A DNA stretch of 32,211 bases from an uncultured Fibrobacter sp. (GCF_947166265.1 NZ_CAMVDO010000030.1:1-32211), one strand, 5' to 3'; positions 20,490 through 28,705 are shown, numbered from the stretch's first letter. Notes: generated by a model not told the origin, from the sequence alone. Program-made: numbers and translations.

Positions 20490-22301
20490 CTATTTCTTCT
20501 TGGATTTTTTAGCGGATTTCTGCTTGGCTTTCTTTTCTTTCGCCTTGCGGGCTTTTTCGGCCTTCTTGGCCTCGCGTTCAGCCTTTAGGGCTTCCTGTTC
20601 GGCCTTCTGAGCTTCGGCAAGAGCCTTTTCCGCTTCAAGCCTAGCCTTCTGGGCATCCAACTTCGCCTGTTCCGCCTTTTCAAGAGCAGCCTGTTCCGCG
20701 CTCGTATCTGGAGCGGCCTGTGGAGCACTTTGTTGAACAGGGGCAGGCTCAGCAGGTTTCTCTGCGGGAACGGGTTCAGCAACAGCATTCGCCTGTTTCA
20801 CCGAATCTTCCGCAGCCTTCTGCATTTTTGCATTCTGTTCCCGTTCCGCTTCAATCTTACGTTCTTCTTCGGCAACGGCCTTTTCCTTGGCAATGCGGGC
20901 AAGTTCGGCGGCCTTCGCAATCTTTTTCACGGCAGCAGAATCCAGATCGGGGCAAATCAGGCTCACGTCACCCTTCTGCCCGTCGGCACATTCCATTTTG
21001 CCCTGGAACGCGCCCATCTTGTAAGTTCCCCACTGCTTTTTGACAAGGCGTTCGGTATAGCAGACTGAACGCCCCGGCATCCAATAATAACAGGTATCCT
21101 TGGCGGTCCAGAAAGTGACGAGGCCATTCGGAAGTCCCTTATGGAAAACACCACCAAAATCACCGAAATCAACAAAACCCTCAAGATCGTCGGCGTTAAA
21201 GGTCAACGTCACGTTTTTCTTCTTGTAAGGGTTAAAAATCGTCATACGGCCATGCTTCGCGTTACGCTTATAAGGAATTTCGGCCATCAGGAATCCCCTA
21301 TCAGAAAACATGCGCACGGTTCCATTCACAAATCCCTGCGTGTAAGGGACTTCCAGGTGCTTGAAGTAGTAATTCGTATCGACGCGATCCAAAACATTGG
21401 AACGGTAGAACTTGGCAACGCCGTCACGCTTGCCGCGCTTATATACAGACGTCCATGCCACCTTTCCCCATTCCGGTCCTTGGCGTTTCGGGTAGTTAGG
21501 ATCGTTCATATAACCAATTTCTTCGCCATGAACGAGTCCGTTTTCATCTACATGGCGCACGTTTTCGACGTAGCCGTTCGAAGCAAAGCCCGTCAACACA
21601 CCCTTATCCAGGCAACGGATATCACTGAAATCCGTAAAGCGGCCAATCGCACTCGGAATCAGCTTGGGAGGAAGCCCCGAAATATGGAACAGGGACGGAT
21701 CGCGACGGTCCTTCACAATCGAAAGATCCGGACGTTCATGCAAATTGTAGAAACAGCTCACGGAATCAAGCCTGTCCTTGTGATCCTCCACATATTTGCC
21801 AAACGGAGTCTGAGAATGATCCTCTTCAAAGGAAAGCGCCACCATACCTTCCATGGCCCCGCCCTTCGCAAAGTCCTTAAGAACCGGAGCAGACTCCTTG
21901 ACATGGTCCATGCACTGGGCAATGAAGAAATCCATGGAGCAGGAATACCCCTTGGGGCAAGACAACAGGCGCGGCTTGGGGAGATCCCACACCTTTACGA
22001 TCTTTTTGCCTTCGTCGTTTGCACGCCATCCAAAGCCACCCTTTTCGCGAACCGTATAGCAGCCACACAGATTGGCATCGTCACGGATAAGTTTCAGGCG
22101 GTTACGTTCCCTAGGTACTACCGTCGAGGACTGTTCCACCCAGCAATCAAAGTATTCAAAATGATTGACATCGTACATACCGGGGGTATTGGCGGCATCG
22201 GCAGAATCCACGGCGGCAAGGGCATCTTCGAAGTCATCGGCAAACGAAAGTGTCGAGGCGAGCGAAAATGCGGCGACAATTTTCAACGAAAGCAATCTCA
22301 T
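20490..22301 (-). CDS. Exported MORN-like protein with Lys/Ala/Glu coiled-coil tail
   Basis: The 603-residue product has a cleavable signal peptide (MRLLSLKIVAAFSLASTLSFA), so it is exported. The middle (about residues 240-400) has YwqK/MORN-like steps in which text-like motifs recur: GLVHGEEIGYMN, KRGKRDGVAKFYRS, TQGFVNGTVRMFSD, KRNAKHGRMTIFN, HKGLPNGLVTFW. The Cys-rich N-terminal part (DCWVEQ, CGCYTV, CPKGYSC) is unrecognised. From ~residue 440 the chain becomes a long Ala/Glu/Lys helix with a Pro-rich break (~510-545) and a strongly basic end (KKAKQKSAKKSKKK), reminiscent of TolA-like spacers or wall-binding tails. A likely promoter (TATAAAAT, then AAATTTG on the minus strand, 22309-22325) sits just upstream. 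No function can be assigned. Confidence 0.7.
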   Translation of the reverse strand: MRLLSLKIVAAFSLASTLSFADDFEDALAAVDSADAANTPGMYDVNHFEYFDCWVEQSSTVVPRERNRLKLIRDDANLCGCYTVREKGGFGWRANDEGKKIVKVWDLPKPRLLSCPKGYSCSMDFFIAQCMDHVKESAPVLKDFAKGGAMEGMVALSFEEDHSQTPFGKYVEDHKDRLDSVSCFYNLHERPDLSIVKDRRDPSLFHISGLPPKLIPSAIGRFTDFSDIRCLDKGVLTGFASNGYVENVRHVDENGLVHGEEIGYMNDPNYPKRQGPEWGKVAWTSVYKRGKRDGVAKFYRSNVLDRVDTNYYFKHLEVPYTQGFVNGTVRMFSDRGFLMAEIPYKRNAKHGRMTIFNPYKKKNVTLTFNADDLEGFVDFGDFGGVFHKGLPNGLVTFWTAKDTCYYWMPGRSVCYTERLVKKQWGTYKMGAFQGKMECADGQKGDVSLICPDLDSAAVKKIAKAAELARIAKEKAVAEEERKIEAEREQNAKMQKAAEDSVKQANAVAEPVPAEKPAEPAPVQQSAPQAAPDTSAEQAALEKAEQAKLDAQKARLEAEKALAEAQKAEQEALKAEREAKKAEKARKAKEKKAKQKSAKKSKKK

Positions 22302-22357
22302 AGTACGTCAAATTTAATTTTATATCAGGCCATTGTCTTGTAAAACTTTTTTACAAA

Positions 22358-22771
22358 CTAGAATCCGAGGACCGCCTCCGAAATTTCGTTCGCTTCATCG
22401 GAATAGTCGTCGGCATAGTCTGGGATAAACTCGCCCCAGCCATCACTGGTGCCACAACCGACCCCCACATCCAGGGAAGACCACTTGAAGGCACCAAAAA
22501 CACGTTCAAATCGTTCCATCAAGTCCGCAAAGAACTCCTCGGGGAATTCGTCTTCAATGAGTACCGAACCGTCCATCGCCAAAAGTTCCCCCTCGGGAAG
22601 CTCTTCGAAACGACATTCGTACTCGTCCATCATCACGTCATCTACCGAATACCAGTCGCCAGAATCTTCACCGGGCAGGTCCATTTCCGGATACTGCTCC
22701 ATCAAGGAATCGTATACGGCAGAAAGTTCATCGGTCGTTCCGACAAAACGCATCAGGATTCTACAACTCAT
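22358..22771 (-). CDS. Small acidic hypothetical protein
   Basis: This 137-residue, strongly acidic protein begins MSCRILMRFVGTTDELSAVY. I do not recognise it. The first ~30 residues could form a beta-alpha unit. The middle is rich in Asp and Glu (GEDSGDWYSVDD, IEDEFPEEFF), and the end has a Gly/Cys patch (VGVGCGTSDGWG). There is no signal peptide or membrane segment. GGAG lies upstream of the ATG. It precedes the exported protein gene by 56 nt on the same strand, but that gene appears to have its own promoter. The codon bias matches its neighbours, so it is probably a real gene. Confidence 0.6.
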   Translation of the reverse strand: MSCRILMRFVGTTDELSAVYDSLMEQYPEMDLPGEDSGDWYSVDDVMMDEYECRFEELPEGELLAMDGSVLIEDEFPEEFFADLMERFERVFGAFKWSSLDVGVGCGTSDGWGEFIPDYADDYSDEANEISEAVLGF

Positions 22772-23084
22772 AAAATCTCCATTAGAGCCCTAAATATAAC
22801 CGTTTTCCGACATTTTCTTTAGAAAGACGGTTCCAAAGTAGCCTCTCAAAGCCGCCAGCAACTTCAAAAACGGAACTTTTTACCCCGTCAAATGGTGGAA
22901 TATCACACAAAAAACGCAAAAATAATATTTTCATAAGATTTTTTCACGTTTTGGGGTTGCCGGAGCCCCCGAAATTTTATACCTTATAGTGCAGAACTCT
23001 TTGTTCTCCTCCTAACCCCCAAAAAACTGGCTCGGCTCTGCTGGGCCAGTTTTTTTAGCAGAAAAATGCTATTTTTAGGACACT
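22772..23084. promoter_or_regulatory. Divergent intergenic region and leader of the CobW-type gene
   Basis: These 313 bases hold no credible ORF. The left part is AT-rich. A GGGG...CCCC hairpin (22953-22970) is followed by TTATACCTTATAG, a possible -10 region for the rightward gene. A leader of roughly 80-90 nt then follows, with a small AGAAC/GTTCT hairpin (22993-23007), the terminator at 23025, an AGCA/TGCT hairpin (23057-23070) and AGGA 4 nt ahead of the ATG. Confidence 0.45.
23025..23056 (+). terminator. Terminator-like hairpin inside the CobW-gene leader
   Basis: AACTGGC (23025-23031) pairs with GCCAGTT (23045-23051), followed by a run of T. It ends 28 nt before the start codon of the next gene on the same strand. 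If the promoter lies at about 22980, it must be bypassed for expression, as in attenuation. The A-run ahead of the stem means it could also terminate leftward transcription, although no gene points left into it. Confidence 0.7.
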
Positions 23085-24389
23085 ATGAAAAAGTCAGTAC
23101 CTATTACGCTGCTCACCGGTTACCTCGGAGCCGGAAAAACCACCCTCCTCAATTTTGTACTTAATAACCAGCAGGGTTACCACGTCGCCGTCATCGTGAA
23201 TGACATCGGCGAAGTGAACATCGACCAGACCCTCATCGAAAAGGGCGGAAACATCACTAAGGAAGACTCCGGCAAGGTGGTGCCGCTTTCGAACGGTTGC
23301 ATCTGCTGCAGCCTGAAGACCGACCTCTTGGAACAAATCGCCGAACTTCTGGAAATGGGCAAGTTCGACTACATCTTGATTGAAGCAAGCGGCATCTGCG
23401 AACCGATTCCTATCGCACAGACCATCTGCATGGCAGGCGCCCAGCTCCAGAGCCGCGACGGCCGCCCGCTCCCCTGCCACCTGGACAACATCGTGTCCGT
23501 GGTAGACGTGGCACGTCTCGCCGACGAATTCGCCGGTGGCCAGAAGCTTTTGTCCAAGGATCTCGAAGAAGAAGACATCGCCAACCTTCTTATCCAGCAG
23601 ATTGAATTCTGCAACACCATCGTGATGAATAAGGTTGATAGTTTGTCTAAAACCGATCTGGAACACGTGAAGGCCGTGGTGCGCGCTTTGCAGCCCGAAG
23701 CCAAGATGATCGAGACGAACTACGGCAAGGTCGAAATGAAAGATATCCTGGACACCAAGCAGTTCGACTTCGAAAAGGTCGGAAATTCCGCTGCCTGGGC
23801 CAAGGAACTCATGAAAGAAACGTCCCCCGAAGATGAAGATGATGATGACCATGACGAACACGAACATCATCACCACGACCATGACGATGATGATCATGAT
23901 GAGCATGAGCATCACCACCATCATGACGACGACCATGACCACGAAGATCATAGTCACTGCGACCATGAACACGGCGTGTGCCATTGCGGCCACCACCACG
24001 ACAAGGATCATCCGCATGGTGACGAATACGGCATCGGAACGTTCGTGTACGAACGTCGCCGTCCGCTGATCCGTGAACGTTTCGAAGTGTTGCTCGACGA
24101 CTACCCGACCAGCATTATCCGCACCAAGGGTCTCGTGTGGTTCGAAGACGAACGCGACAACAGCTACCTGTTCGAACAGGCCGGCAAGCAGGCCTCTGCC
24201 CAGAATTTCGGACCGTGGTTCGCCAGCGAAAGCGAAGCCGAACAGAAGCGCATCCTGCGTGAAAATCCGGACTTGCTTAAGGTGTGGGACGAAAAGTACG
24301 GCGACCGCATTATCCGCCTCGTCTTCATCGGCCAGCACATGGACAAGAAGAAGATTATCGCTGCAATGGACAGCTGCTTGGGCGAATAA
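23085..24389 (+). CDS. COG0523/CobW-family GTPase with His-rich metal-binding insert
   Basis: This is a 434-residue G3E-family P-loop GTPase of the metallochaperone type (YjiA/ZNG1/CobW). Seen: Walker A GYLGAGKT (12-19), the metal-binding CICC (72-75), EASGICEP (100-107) and the guanine-specificity motif NKVD (182-185). A His/Asp/Glu-rich insert (about 248-316, some 26 His) ends in a Cys/His cluster (CDHEHGVCHCGHHH). The C-terminal CobW_C domain follows, with RPLIRERF and RLVFIGQHMDKKKI. The family delivers metals such as zinc to client proteins or supports cobalamin enzymes; the His-rich insert favours zinc, nickel or cobalt handling. There are no cobalamin genes nearby. It precedes the tandem RNA element by 3 nt and aconitase by ~310 nt. 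Confidence 0.92.
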   Translation: MKKSVPITLLTGYLGAGKTTLLNFVLNNQQGYHVAVIVNDIGEVNIDQTLIEKGGNITKEDSGKVVPLSNGCICCSLKTDLLEQIAELLEMGKFDYILIEASGICEPIPIAQTICMAGAQLQSRDGRPLPCHLDNIVSVVDVARLADEFAGGQKLLSKDLEEEDIANLLIQQIEFCNTIVMNKVDSLSKTDLEHVKAVVRALQPEAKMIETNYGKVEMKDILDTKQFDFEKVGNSAAWAKELMKETSPEDEDDDDHDEHEHHHHDHDDDDHDEHEHHHHHDDDHDHEDHSHCDHEHGVCHCGHHHDKDHPHGDEYGIGTFVYERRRPLIRERFEVLLDDYPTSIIRTKGLVWFEDERDNSYLFEQAGKQASAQNFGPWFASESEAEQKRILRENPDLLKVWDEKYGDRIIRLVFIGQHMDKKKIIAAMDSCLGE

Positions 24390-24392
24390 AAA

Positions 24393-24484
24393 GACCGAGC
24401 TGGCTAAACTCAACCGAGTCCTTACTCTGAAGCCAGCTCTCTCGCCACCGCCCCAGCTTAACACCCGAGGGCTTTGTGGCTCAC
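24393..24484 (+). ncRNA. Structured RNA unit 1 (undescribed, tandem with unit 2)
   Basis: Stem P1 is GAGCTGGCT (24397-24405) with AGCCAGCTC (24431-24439), 9 bp. Inside it hairpin P2 is ACTC-AACC-GAGT (24408-24419), followed by CCTT. After a CTCTC-like linker, stem P3 is GCCAC (24444-24448) with GTGGC (24476-24480), with inner GCCC/GGGC pairs and a loop beginning AGCTTAAC (24455-24462). The unit ends CTCAC. It starts 3 nt after the CobW-type stop codon. Unit 2 keeps every element. Confidence 0.7.
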
Positions 24485-24489
24485 TAAAC

Positions 24490-24580
24490 GACCGGACTGG
24501 CTAATCCCTGCAGATTCCTTGCGCTGGAGCCAGTCCTCTCGCCACCGCCCCAGCTTAACGCATGGGGCTTTGTGGCTCAC
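24490..24580 (+). ncRNA. Structured RNA unit 2 (undescribed)
   Basis: P1 is GGACTGGCT (24494-24502) with AGCCAGTCC (24528-24536). Compared with unit 1, two pairs change on both sides (A-T to G-C and G-C to A-T), which preserves pairing. P2 is AATC-CCTGCA-GATT (24503-24516), different in sequence from unit 1 but in the same place and again followed by CCTT. P3 is GCCAC/GTGGC (24541-24545, 24572-24576) with inner GCCCC/GGGGC and the identical loop start AGCTTAAC. Unit spacing is 97 nt. Confidence 0.7.
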
Positions 24581-24582
24581 AG

Positions 24583-24601
24583 AAGACCGAGCTGGCTAAA
24601 C
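24583..24601 (+). repeat. Truncated third copy of the RNA unit (5' strand of P1 only)
   Basis: AAGACCGAGCTGGCTAAAC is identical to 24391-24409 of unit 1, but no AGCCAGCTC partner follows. It could compete for the 3' strand of unit 1 P1, or it may be a remnant of a third unit. Confidence 0.75.
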
Positions 24602-24626
24602 AAGACTGTTCGCGCCAATTCAGGAT

Positions 24627-24657
24627 AAGTCCGCACCTAAATGGTGTGGACTTTTTT
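24627..24657 (+). terminator. Intrinsic terminator between the tandem RNA and aconitase
   Basis: AGTCCGCACC (24629-24638 region) pairs with GGTGTGGACT over TAAAT, about 10 bp with one G-T pair, followed by six T. It lies 43 nt before the aconitase ATG, so it either ends an RNA gene or acts as an attenuator for acn. Confidence 0.88.
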
Positions 24658-24700
24658 CTATCTTTACGCCCGAAAATTCAACCTAAAACCCGAAGAGACT

Positions 24701-26974
24701 ATGCTTTTCAATTTCGACATGATCCAGGGCGTCTATGCCCGCATTCCCGCCCGCGTTGAAGCTGCCCGCAAGCAGCTGGGCCGTCCGCTCACCCTCGCCG
24801 AAAAGATTATCTACAGCCACCTGATCGATGGCGCCGAGAACAGGACCTACGAACGCGGCAAGGATTTTGCCGAATTCCACCCCGACCGCGTGGCCATGCA
24901 GGACGCTACCGCCCAGATGGCCCTTTTGCAGTTCACCACCGCCGGTAAGGCCCGTGTGGCAGTGCCGAGTTCCGTGCACTGCGACCACTTGATTATCGCT
25001 CGCGAAGGTGTCGAAAAGGACCTCCCGCGCGCGAAGGAAGAAAGCAAGGAAGTGTACGACTTCTTGCAGTCCGTGTCTGCCAAGTACGGCATTGACTGCT
25101 GGCTCCCGGGTGCAGGCATCATCCACCAGGTGGTGCTCGAAAACTATGCCTTCCCGGGCGGAATGATGATCGGTACCGACTCCCACACCGTGAACGCTGG
25201 CGGCCTCGGCATGCTCGCGATTGGCGTGGGCGGTGCAGACGCCGTGGATGCCATGGTCGGCCTCCCGTGGGAACTCAAGTACCCAAAGATGATTGGCGTG
25301 AAGCTCACTGGCAAGCTCCAGGGCTTCGCAACAGCGAAGGACATCATCCTCAAGCTCGCAGGCATCTTGACTGTTAAGGGTGGCACCAACGCCATTATCG
25401 AATACTTTGGCGAAGGCGCACGCAGCCTCTCCGCTACCGGCAAGGCAACGATTGCGAACATGGGTGCCGAAGTGGGCGCTACCTGCTCCACCTTCAGCTA
25501 CGACGATTCCATGAGCCGCTACCTCAAGGTGACCGGCCGCGCCGACGTTGCCGCCGCCGCCGACAAGATTGCAGAACACCTCAAGGCCGACCCCGAAGTC
25601 GAAGCAAATCCGGAAAAGTACTTTGACCGCGTCGTCGAAATCGACTTGAACACGCTCGTGCCGCACTTCAACGGCCCGTTCAGCCCGGACCGCGCCTACG
25701 CCGTGACCGACATGGCCGAAAGCCTCAAGGCTACAGAAACCAAGCCGGAATCTACGCCGGTCGTAAGCGCCGCCCTCATCGGTTCTTGCACGAACTCCAG
25801 CTACGAAGACCTCTTCATGGCCGCGAACATGATCAAGCAGGCTCTCGCGAAGGGTCTTTCCCCGAAGTGCCCGCTCCTCATCAACCCGGGTTCCGAACAG
25901 GTTCGCTACACCGCTGAACGCGATGGTCTCATCGACTTGTTCAAGCAGTTCGGTGCAACGATCATGACGAACGCCTGCGGTCCTTGCATTGGCCGCTGGG
26001 ACCGCGCCGGTGCCGACAAGAAGGAACTCAACACCATCGTCCACAGCTTTAACCGCAACTTCGCAAAGCGCGCCGACGGCAACCCGAACACGCACGCCTT
26101 TGTGGCTAGCCCGCTCATGGCCGTGATTGCCGCCCTCTCCGGCGATATCCGCTTCAACCCGATGACCGACACCCTCGTGAACAATGAGGGCAAGGCCGTG
26201 AAGCTCGACCCGCCGGAACAGTGCGAACTCCCGCCGAAGGGCTTCGAAGTCAAGGACGCCGGTTACCAGGCCCCTGCCGAAGACGGATCCAAGATTACCG
26301 TTTCCATCAACCCCGAAAGCAAGCGCCTCCAGGCCCTCGCACCGTTCGCGGCTTGGGACGGCAAGGACATCGCCGGAGCCCCGCTCCTCATCAAGGCGAA
26401 GGGCAAGTGCACCACCGACCACATTTCCATGGCCGGCCCGTGGCTCAACTACCGCGGTCACCTCGAAAACATTTCGAACAACATGCTCATCGGCGCCGTG
26501 AACGCCTTCAACGGCGAAACGAACAAGGTTCTCTGCCAGTGCGGTGAATACAAGGAAGTTCCGGAACTTGCCAAGATTTACAAGGCCAAGGGTACGGGCT
26601 CCATCGTCATCGGTGACGAAAACTACGGCGAAGGCTCCAGCCGCGAACATGCCGCCATGGAACCGCGCTTCCTCGGCGTGAAGGCCGTGATCGTGAAGAG
26701 CTTCGCCCGCATCCACGAAACGAACCTCAAGAAGCAGGGCATGCTCGCCCTCACCTTCAAGAACGCCGCCGACTACGACAAGATCCAGGAACAGGACGTG
26801 TTCGACATCGTTGGCCTCACCAAGTTCGCTCCGGGTTCCGAGTTCACGCTCGTCGCCCACCACAAGGACGGCTCGGTCGATAACATCGCCCTCAGCCACA
26901 CCTACAACGAACAGCAGTGGGCATGGTTCAAGGCGGGTTCCGCCCTCAACTTGATCCGCGCGAACAACAAGTAA
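24701..26974 (+). CDS. acn: Aconitate hydratase (mitochondrial-type)
   Basis: Aconitase interconverts citrate and isocitrate through cis-aconitate in the TCA cycle, using a [4Fe-4S] cluster. The frame is open from an ATG at 24641, but that start lies inside the terminator hairpin; the ATG at 24701 gives 757 residues, the usual length of the mitochondrial-type bacterial enzyme. Cluster ligands are visible: Cys363 in [10 protein letters not shown], and Cys426 and Cys429 in [10 protein letters not shown]. Other marks are [36 protein letters not shown], and the swivel domain with [15 protein letters not shown] and [17 protein letters not shown]. The codon bias is extreme, implying high expression. 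The tandem structured RNA and terminator immediately upstream probably bear on its regulation. Confidence 0.96.
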   Translation: MLFNFDMIQGVYARIPARVEAARKQLGRPLTLAEKIIYSHLIDGAENRTYERGKDFAEFHPDRVAMQDATAQMALLQFTTAGKARVAVPSSVHCDHLIIAREGVEKDLPRAKEESKEVYDFLQSVSAKYGIDCWLPGAGIIHQVVLENYAFPGGMMIGTDSHTVNAGGLGMLAIGVGGADAVDAMVGLPWELKYPKMIGVKLTGKLQGFATAKDIILKLAGILTVKGGTNAIIEYFGEGARSLSATGKATIANMGAEVGATCSTFSYDDSMSRYLKVTGRADVAAAADKIAEHLKADPEVEANPEKYFDRVVEIDLNTLVPHFNGPFSPDRAYAVTDMAESLKATETKPESTPVVSAALIGSCTNSSYEDLFMAANMIKQALAKGLSPKCPLLINPGSEQVRYTAERDGLIDLFKQFGATIMTNACGPCIGRWDRAGADKKELNTIVHSFNRNFAKRADGNPNTHAFVASPLMAVIAALSGDIRFNPMTDTLVNNEGKAVKLDPPEQCELPPKGFEVKDAGYQAPAEDGSKITVSINPESKRLQALAPFAAWDGKDIAGAPLLIKAKGKCTTDHISMAGPWLNYRGHLENISNNMLIGAVNAFNGETNKVLCQCGEYKEVPELAKIYKAKGTGSIVIGDENYGEGSSREHAAMEPRFLGVKAVIVKSFARIHETNLKKQGMLALTFKNAADYDKIQEQDVFDIVGLTKFAPGSEFTLVAHHKDGSVDNIALSHTYNEQQWAWFKAGSALNLIRANNK

Positions 26975-27025
26975 GCACCCCGGCGCATTCCTATCCACGG
27001 TACAAACCGTTACGTATGCGCCACA

Positions 27026-27061
27026 CGTCATCCTGAACAACAGCAAGGTTGCGAAGGATCA
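27026..27061. repeat. Dispersed repeat fragment after aconitase
   Basis: CGTCATCCTGAACAACAGCA followed by AGGTTGCGAAGGATC is the opposite-orientation form of the ATCCTTCG...CTCAGGATGACA family seen at 20429-20470 and 6674-6759. Confidence 0.6.
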
Positions 27062-27070
27062 AAACATTAA

Positions 27071-27100
27071 AATCCATCGGTAAAAACCGATGGATTTTTT
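27071..27100 (+). terminator. Intrinsic terminator after aconitase
   Basis: AATCCATCGGT pairs perfectly with ACCGATGGATT around AAAA, followed by T residues. It ends 41 nt before the stop codon of the convergent MATE gene. Confidence 0.95.
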
Positions 27101-27140
27101 GCTATAAAACGAGCGATGTCCGAAGAATCATTGCAGCGGT

Positions 27141-28556
27141 TTAAGCCGCATTCATCACATGGCGGCGCCACTTACCGCTTTTCCAGCGACGCCAGAAAAT
27201 AAGCGGCGCCGTACTGTACACGGCAACAACTGCAATCCAGGCGTATTGAGCCGGAAGGTGGAAAATGTAGGCAGCCACGTACAAGGCGCCCGCCACGCAC
27301 CAGTTCATAATGGCACACGCGAACATGACCCACACGGTATCGCCCGCACCGCGAAGCGCACCCGCATAAATTACGAGCAAGACTTCAACAAAAATGTAGA
27401 AAGTTGCTATCCGCAGCATGAAAATACTCATGGGTCTTGCCGCATCAAAAATGGCAAGAGCCTCGGCAGAAGCCTCCGCCACATCGGGCCTAAAGATATC
27501 CGTCAGCATGCCCGGCAGGAATATAAAGAAAATGGCCATCAGCAACGAATATCCCCAACCAAGCCGCAGTCCCGAATAAGTCGAACGCGTCGCGGCGGCC
27601 CCATCACGAGCACCAACATAACGCCCTACGAGGCTTGTGGACGCCACCTCTAGCCCCATCAGCGGAACGTATGCCACCATATCCCAGTTAAACATCACCG
27701 AAGCAGCCGTAGCCGACTCGGGGCCAAGCGCATGGAACATGAGAATCAGCAGCTGGAAAGCACTCATGTTCAGGCACATTTCGACACCCGAGGGAATCCC
27801 CTTCTGCAAAAGTTCCTTAGTCAAGGGCCAGCTGAATGCAAACGCATAGCGGGTACGGAAACGCTTATGGCAGCTTTTTCCCCAGAATTTCGCGAATAAA
27901 ATTACAGTCGAAATCAGGTTCCCTATCAAGGTTCCGTAAGCGGCCCCCGCAACGCCCAAAGCCGGAATCGGCCCGAATCCGTAAATCAAGAAGAAATTAC
28001 AGACAACATTCGCTACCATTCCGACAAAGGCAGCCTTCATCACGATTTTGGTTTCGCCGATACCGCTAAAAAAGCAAGGTGCAGCGTTACGCACCAGATT
28101 AATGATGCCACCGAACATCAGAATGTCAAAGTACGTTTTCTGGTACTGCAACTGGTCGGCCGGCAAATGCTCCAGGCCAAACGCAAAATGCCCCAGCGGA
28201 ATCGTAAGGTACAATAGCGGGACCGAAATTAGCGATAGGTATACCGCCTGCATGAACACGCGACCGCAATCCCAACGTTTTTTGCCCCCCAGCCGCTGCG
28301 CCACCATGGCGGTCGTGTAGCTGATAGCACCGGTAAAGAACATCGTAAGCGCAAGTTGCACCGCCCCCGCCCCGAGCGCCGCGTTCATTTCGGCAGGACC
28401 AAGCTTCGATAGGAACAACCGGTCGATAAAGGTCATGATGGTGTCGAAAGACATCGACATAAGCATCGGAAGCGCTACCACGAGCACATCCTTTACATCA
28501 CCGTTTTTCTTGAATTTCGACGGTCTATAGAACTTATTCAGTATTGCGTCGACCAT
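27141..28556 (-). CDS. MATE-family efflux transporter
   Basis: The 471-residue integral membrane protein has about 12 hydrophobic segments. Family features include the start KDVLVVALPMLMSMSFDTIMTFIDRLFLSKLGP, the following GAGAVQLALTMFFTGAISYTTAMVAQRLGGKKR-type region, an internally repeated second half (KGIPSGVEMCLNMSAFQLLILMF, VASTSLVGRYVGARDG) and GALRGAGDTVWVM. MATE proteins export drugs or metabolites in exchange for Na+ or H+; the substrate here is unknown. The upstream region on the minus strand is AT-rich (28557-28640) and probably holds its own promoter, because a terminator for the methyltransferase gene lies just before it. The stop is convergent with the aconitase terminator. Confidence 0.9.
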   Translation of the reverse strand: MVDAILNKFYRPSKFKKNGDVKDVLVVALPMLMSMSFDTIMTFIDRLFLSKLGPAEMNAALGAGAVQLALTMFFTGAISYTTAMVAQRLGGKKRWDCGRVFMQAVYLSLISVPLLYLTIPLGHFAFGLEHLPADQLQYQKTYFDILMFGGIINLVRNAAPCFFSGIGETKIVMKAAFVGMVANVVCNFFLIYGFGPIPALGVAGAAYGTLIGNLISTVILFAKFWGKSCHKRFRTRYAFAFSWPLTKELLQKGIPSGVEMCLNMSAFQLLILMFHALGPESATAASVMFNWDMVAYVPLMGLEVASTSLVGRYVGARDGAAATRSTYSGLRLGWGYSLLMAIFFIFLPGMLTDIFRPDVAEASAEALAIFDAARPMSIFMLRIATFYIFVEVLLVIYAGALRGAGDTVWVMFACAIMNWCVAGALYVAAYIFHLPAQYAWIAVVAVYSTAPLIFWRRWKSGKWRRHVMNAA

Positions 28557-28644
28557 ATTGAGGGACGAATATAGAAAAAAAATTATAGTTATAGTTTTAA
28601 AAATGCAATGACAAGCTATAACAGAGCCAAAAATCTATATCTCA

Positions 28645-28692
28645 AGAAAAAAAAGACACACCGCATTCTTCTAAACGCAAAGCGGTCTTTCT
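28645..28692 (-). terminator. Probable terminator after the methyltransferase gene
   Basis: Read on the minus strand, AGACCGC (28691-28680 region) pairs with GCGGT and GTCT (with a 2-nt bulge), followed by a run of T opposite the A-run at 28647-28654. It separates the restriction-modification operon from the MATE gene. Confidence 0.65.
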
Positions 28693-28705
28693 CAAGCATC
28701 AAAAA

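Noticed and set aside
21141-22343. 400-residue plus-strand frame opposite the MORN-like gene
   Set aside because: The opposite strand has a signal peptide, repeats and a plausible promoter; this frame has none.
22953-23056. Cobalamin riboswitch ahead of the CobW-type gene
   Set aside because: No B12 box or the multi-stem aptamer length; the leader is under about 100 nt.
23094-24464. 456-residue open frame antisense to the CobW-type gene
   Set aside because: Its Met/Val-rich low-complexity segment is only the complement of the His/Asp codons; the plus-strand frame has every G3E GTPase motif.
24456-24600. Integron attC site, because GCTTAAC fits the RYYYAAC core
   Set aside because: No matching GTTRRRY core occurs at the right distance on either strand, and no integrase or cassette array is present.
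24393-24601. CRISPR array
   Set aside because: Units are ~92 nt with internal sequence divergence and base-paired stems, with only 5 nt or fewer between units; no cas genes.
24683-27046. 787-residue open frame antisense to aconitase
   Set aside because: It mirrors acn almost exactly, has Val/Glu/Ala/Gly-biased composition and no motifs; it results from the strong codon bias of acn.
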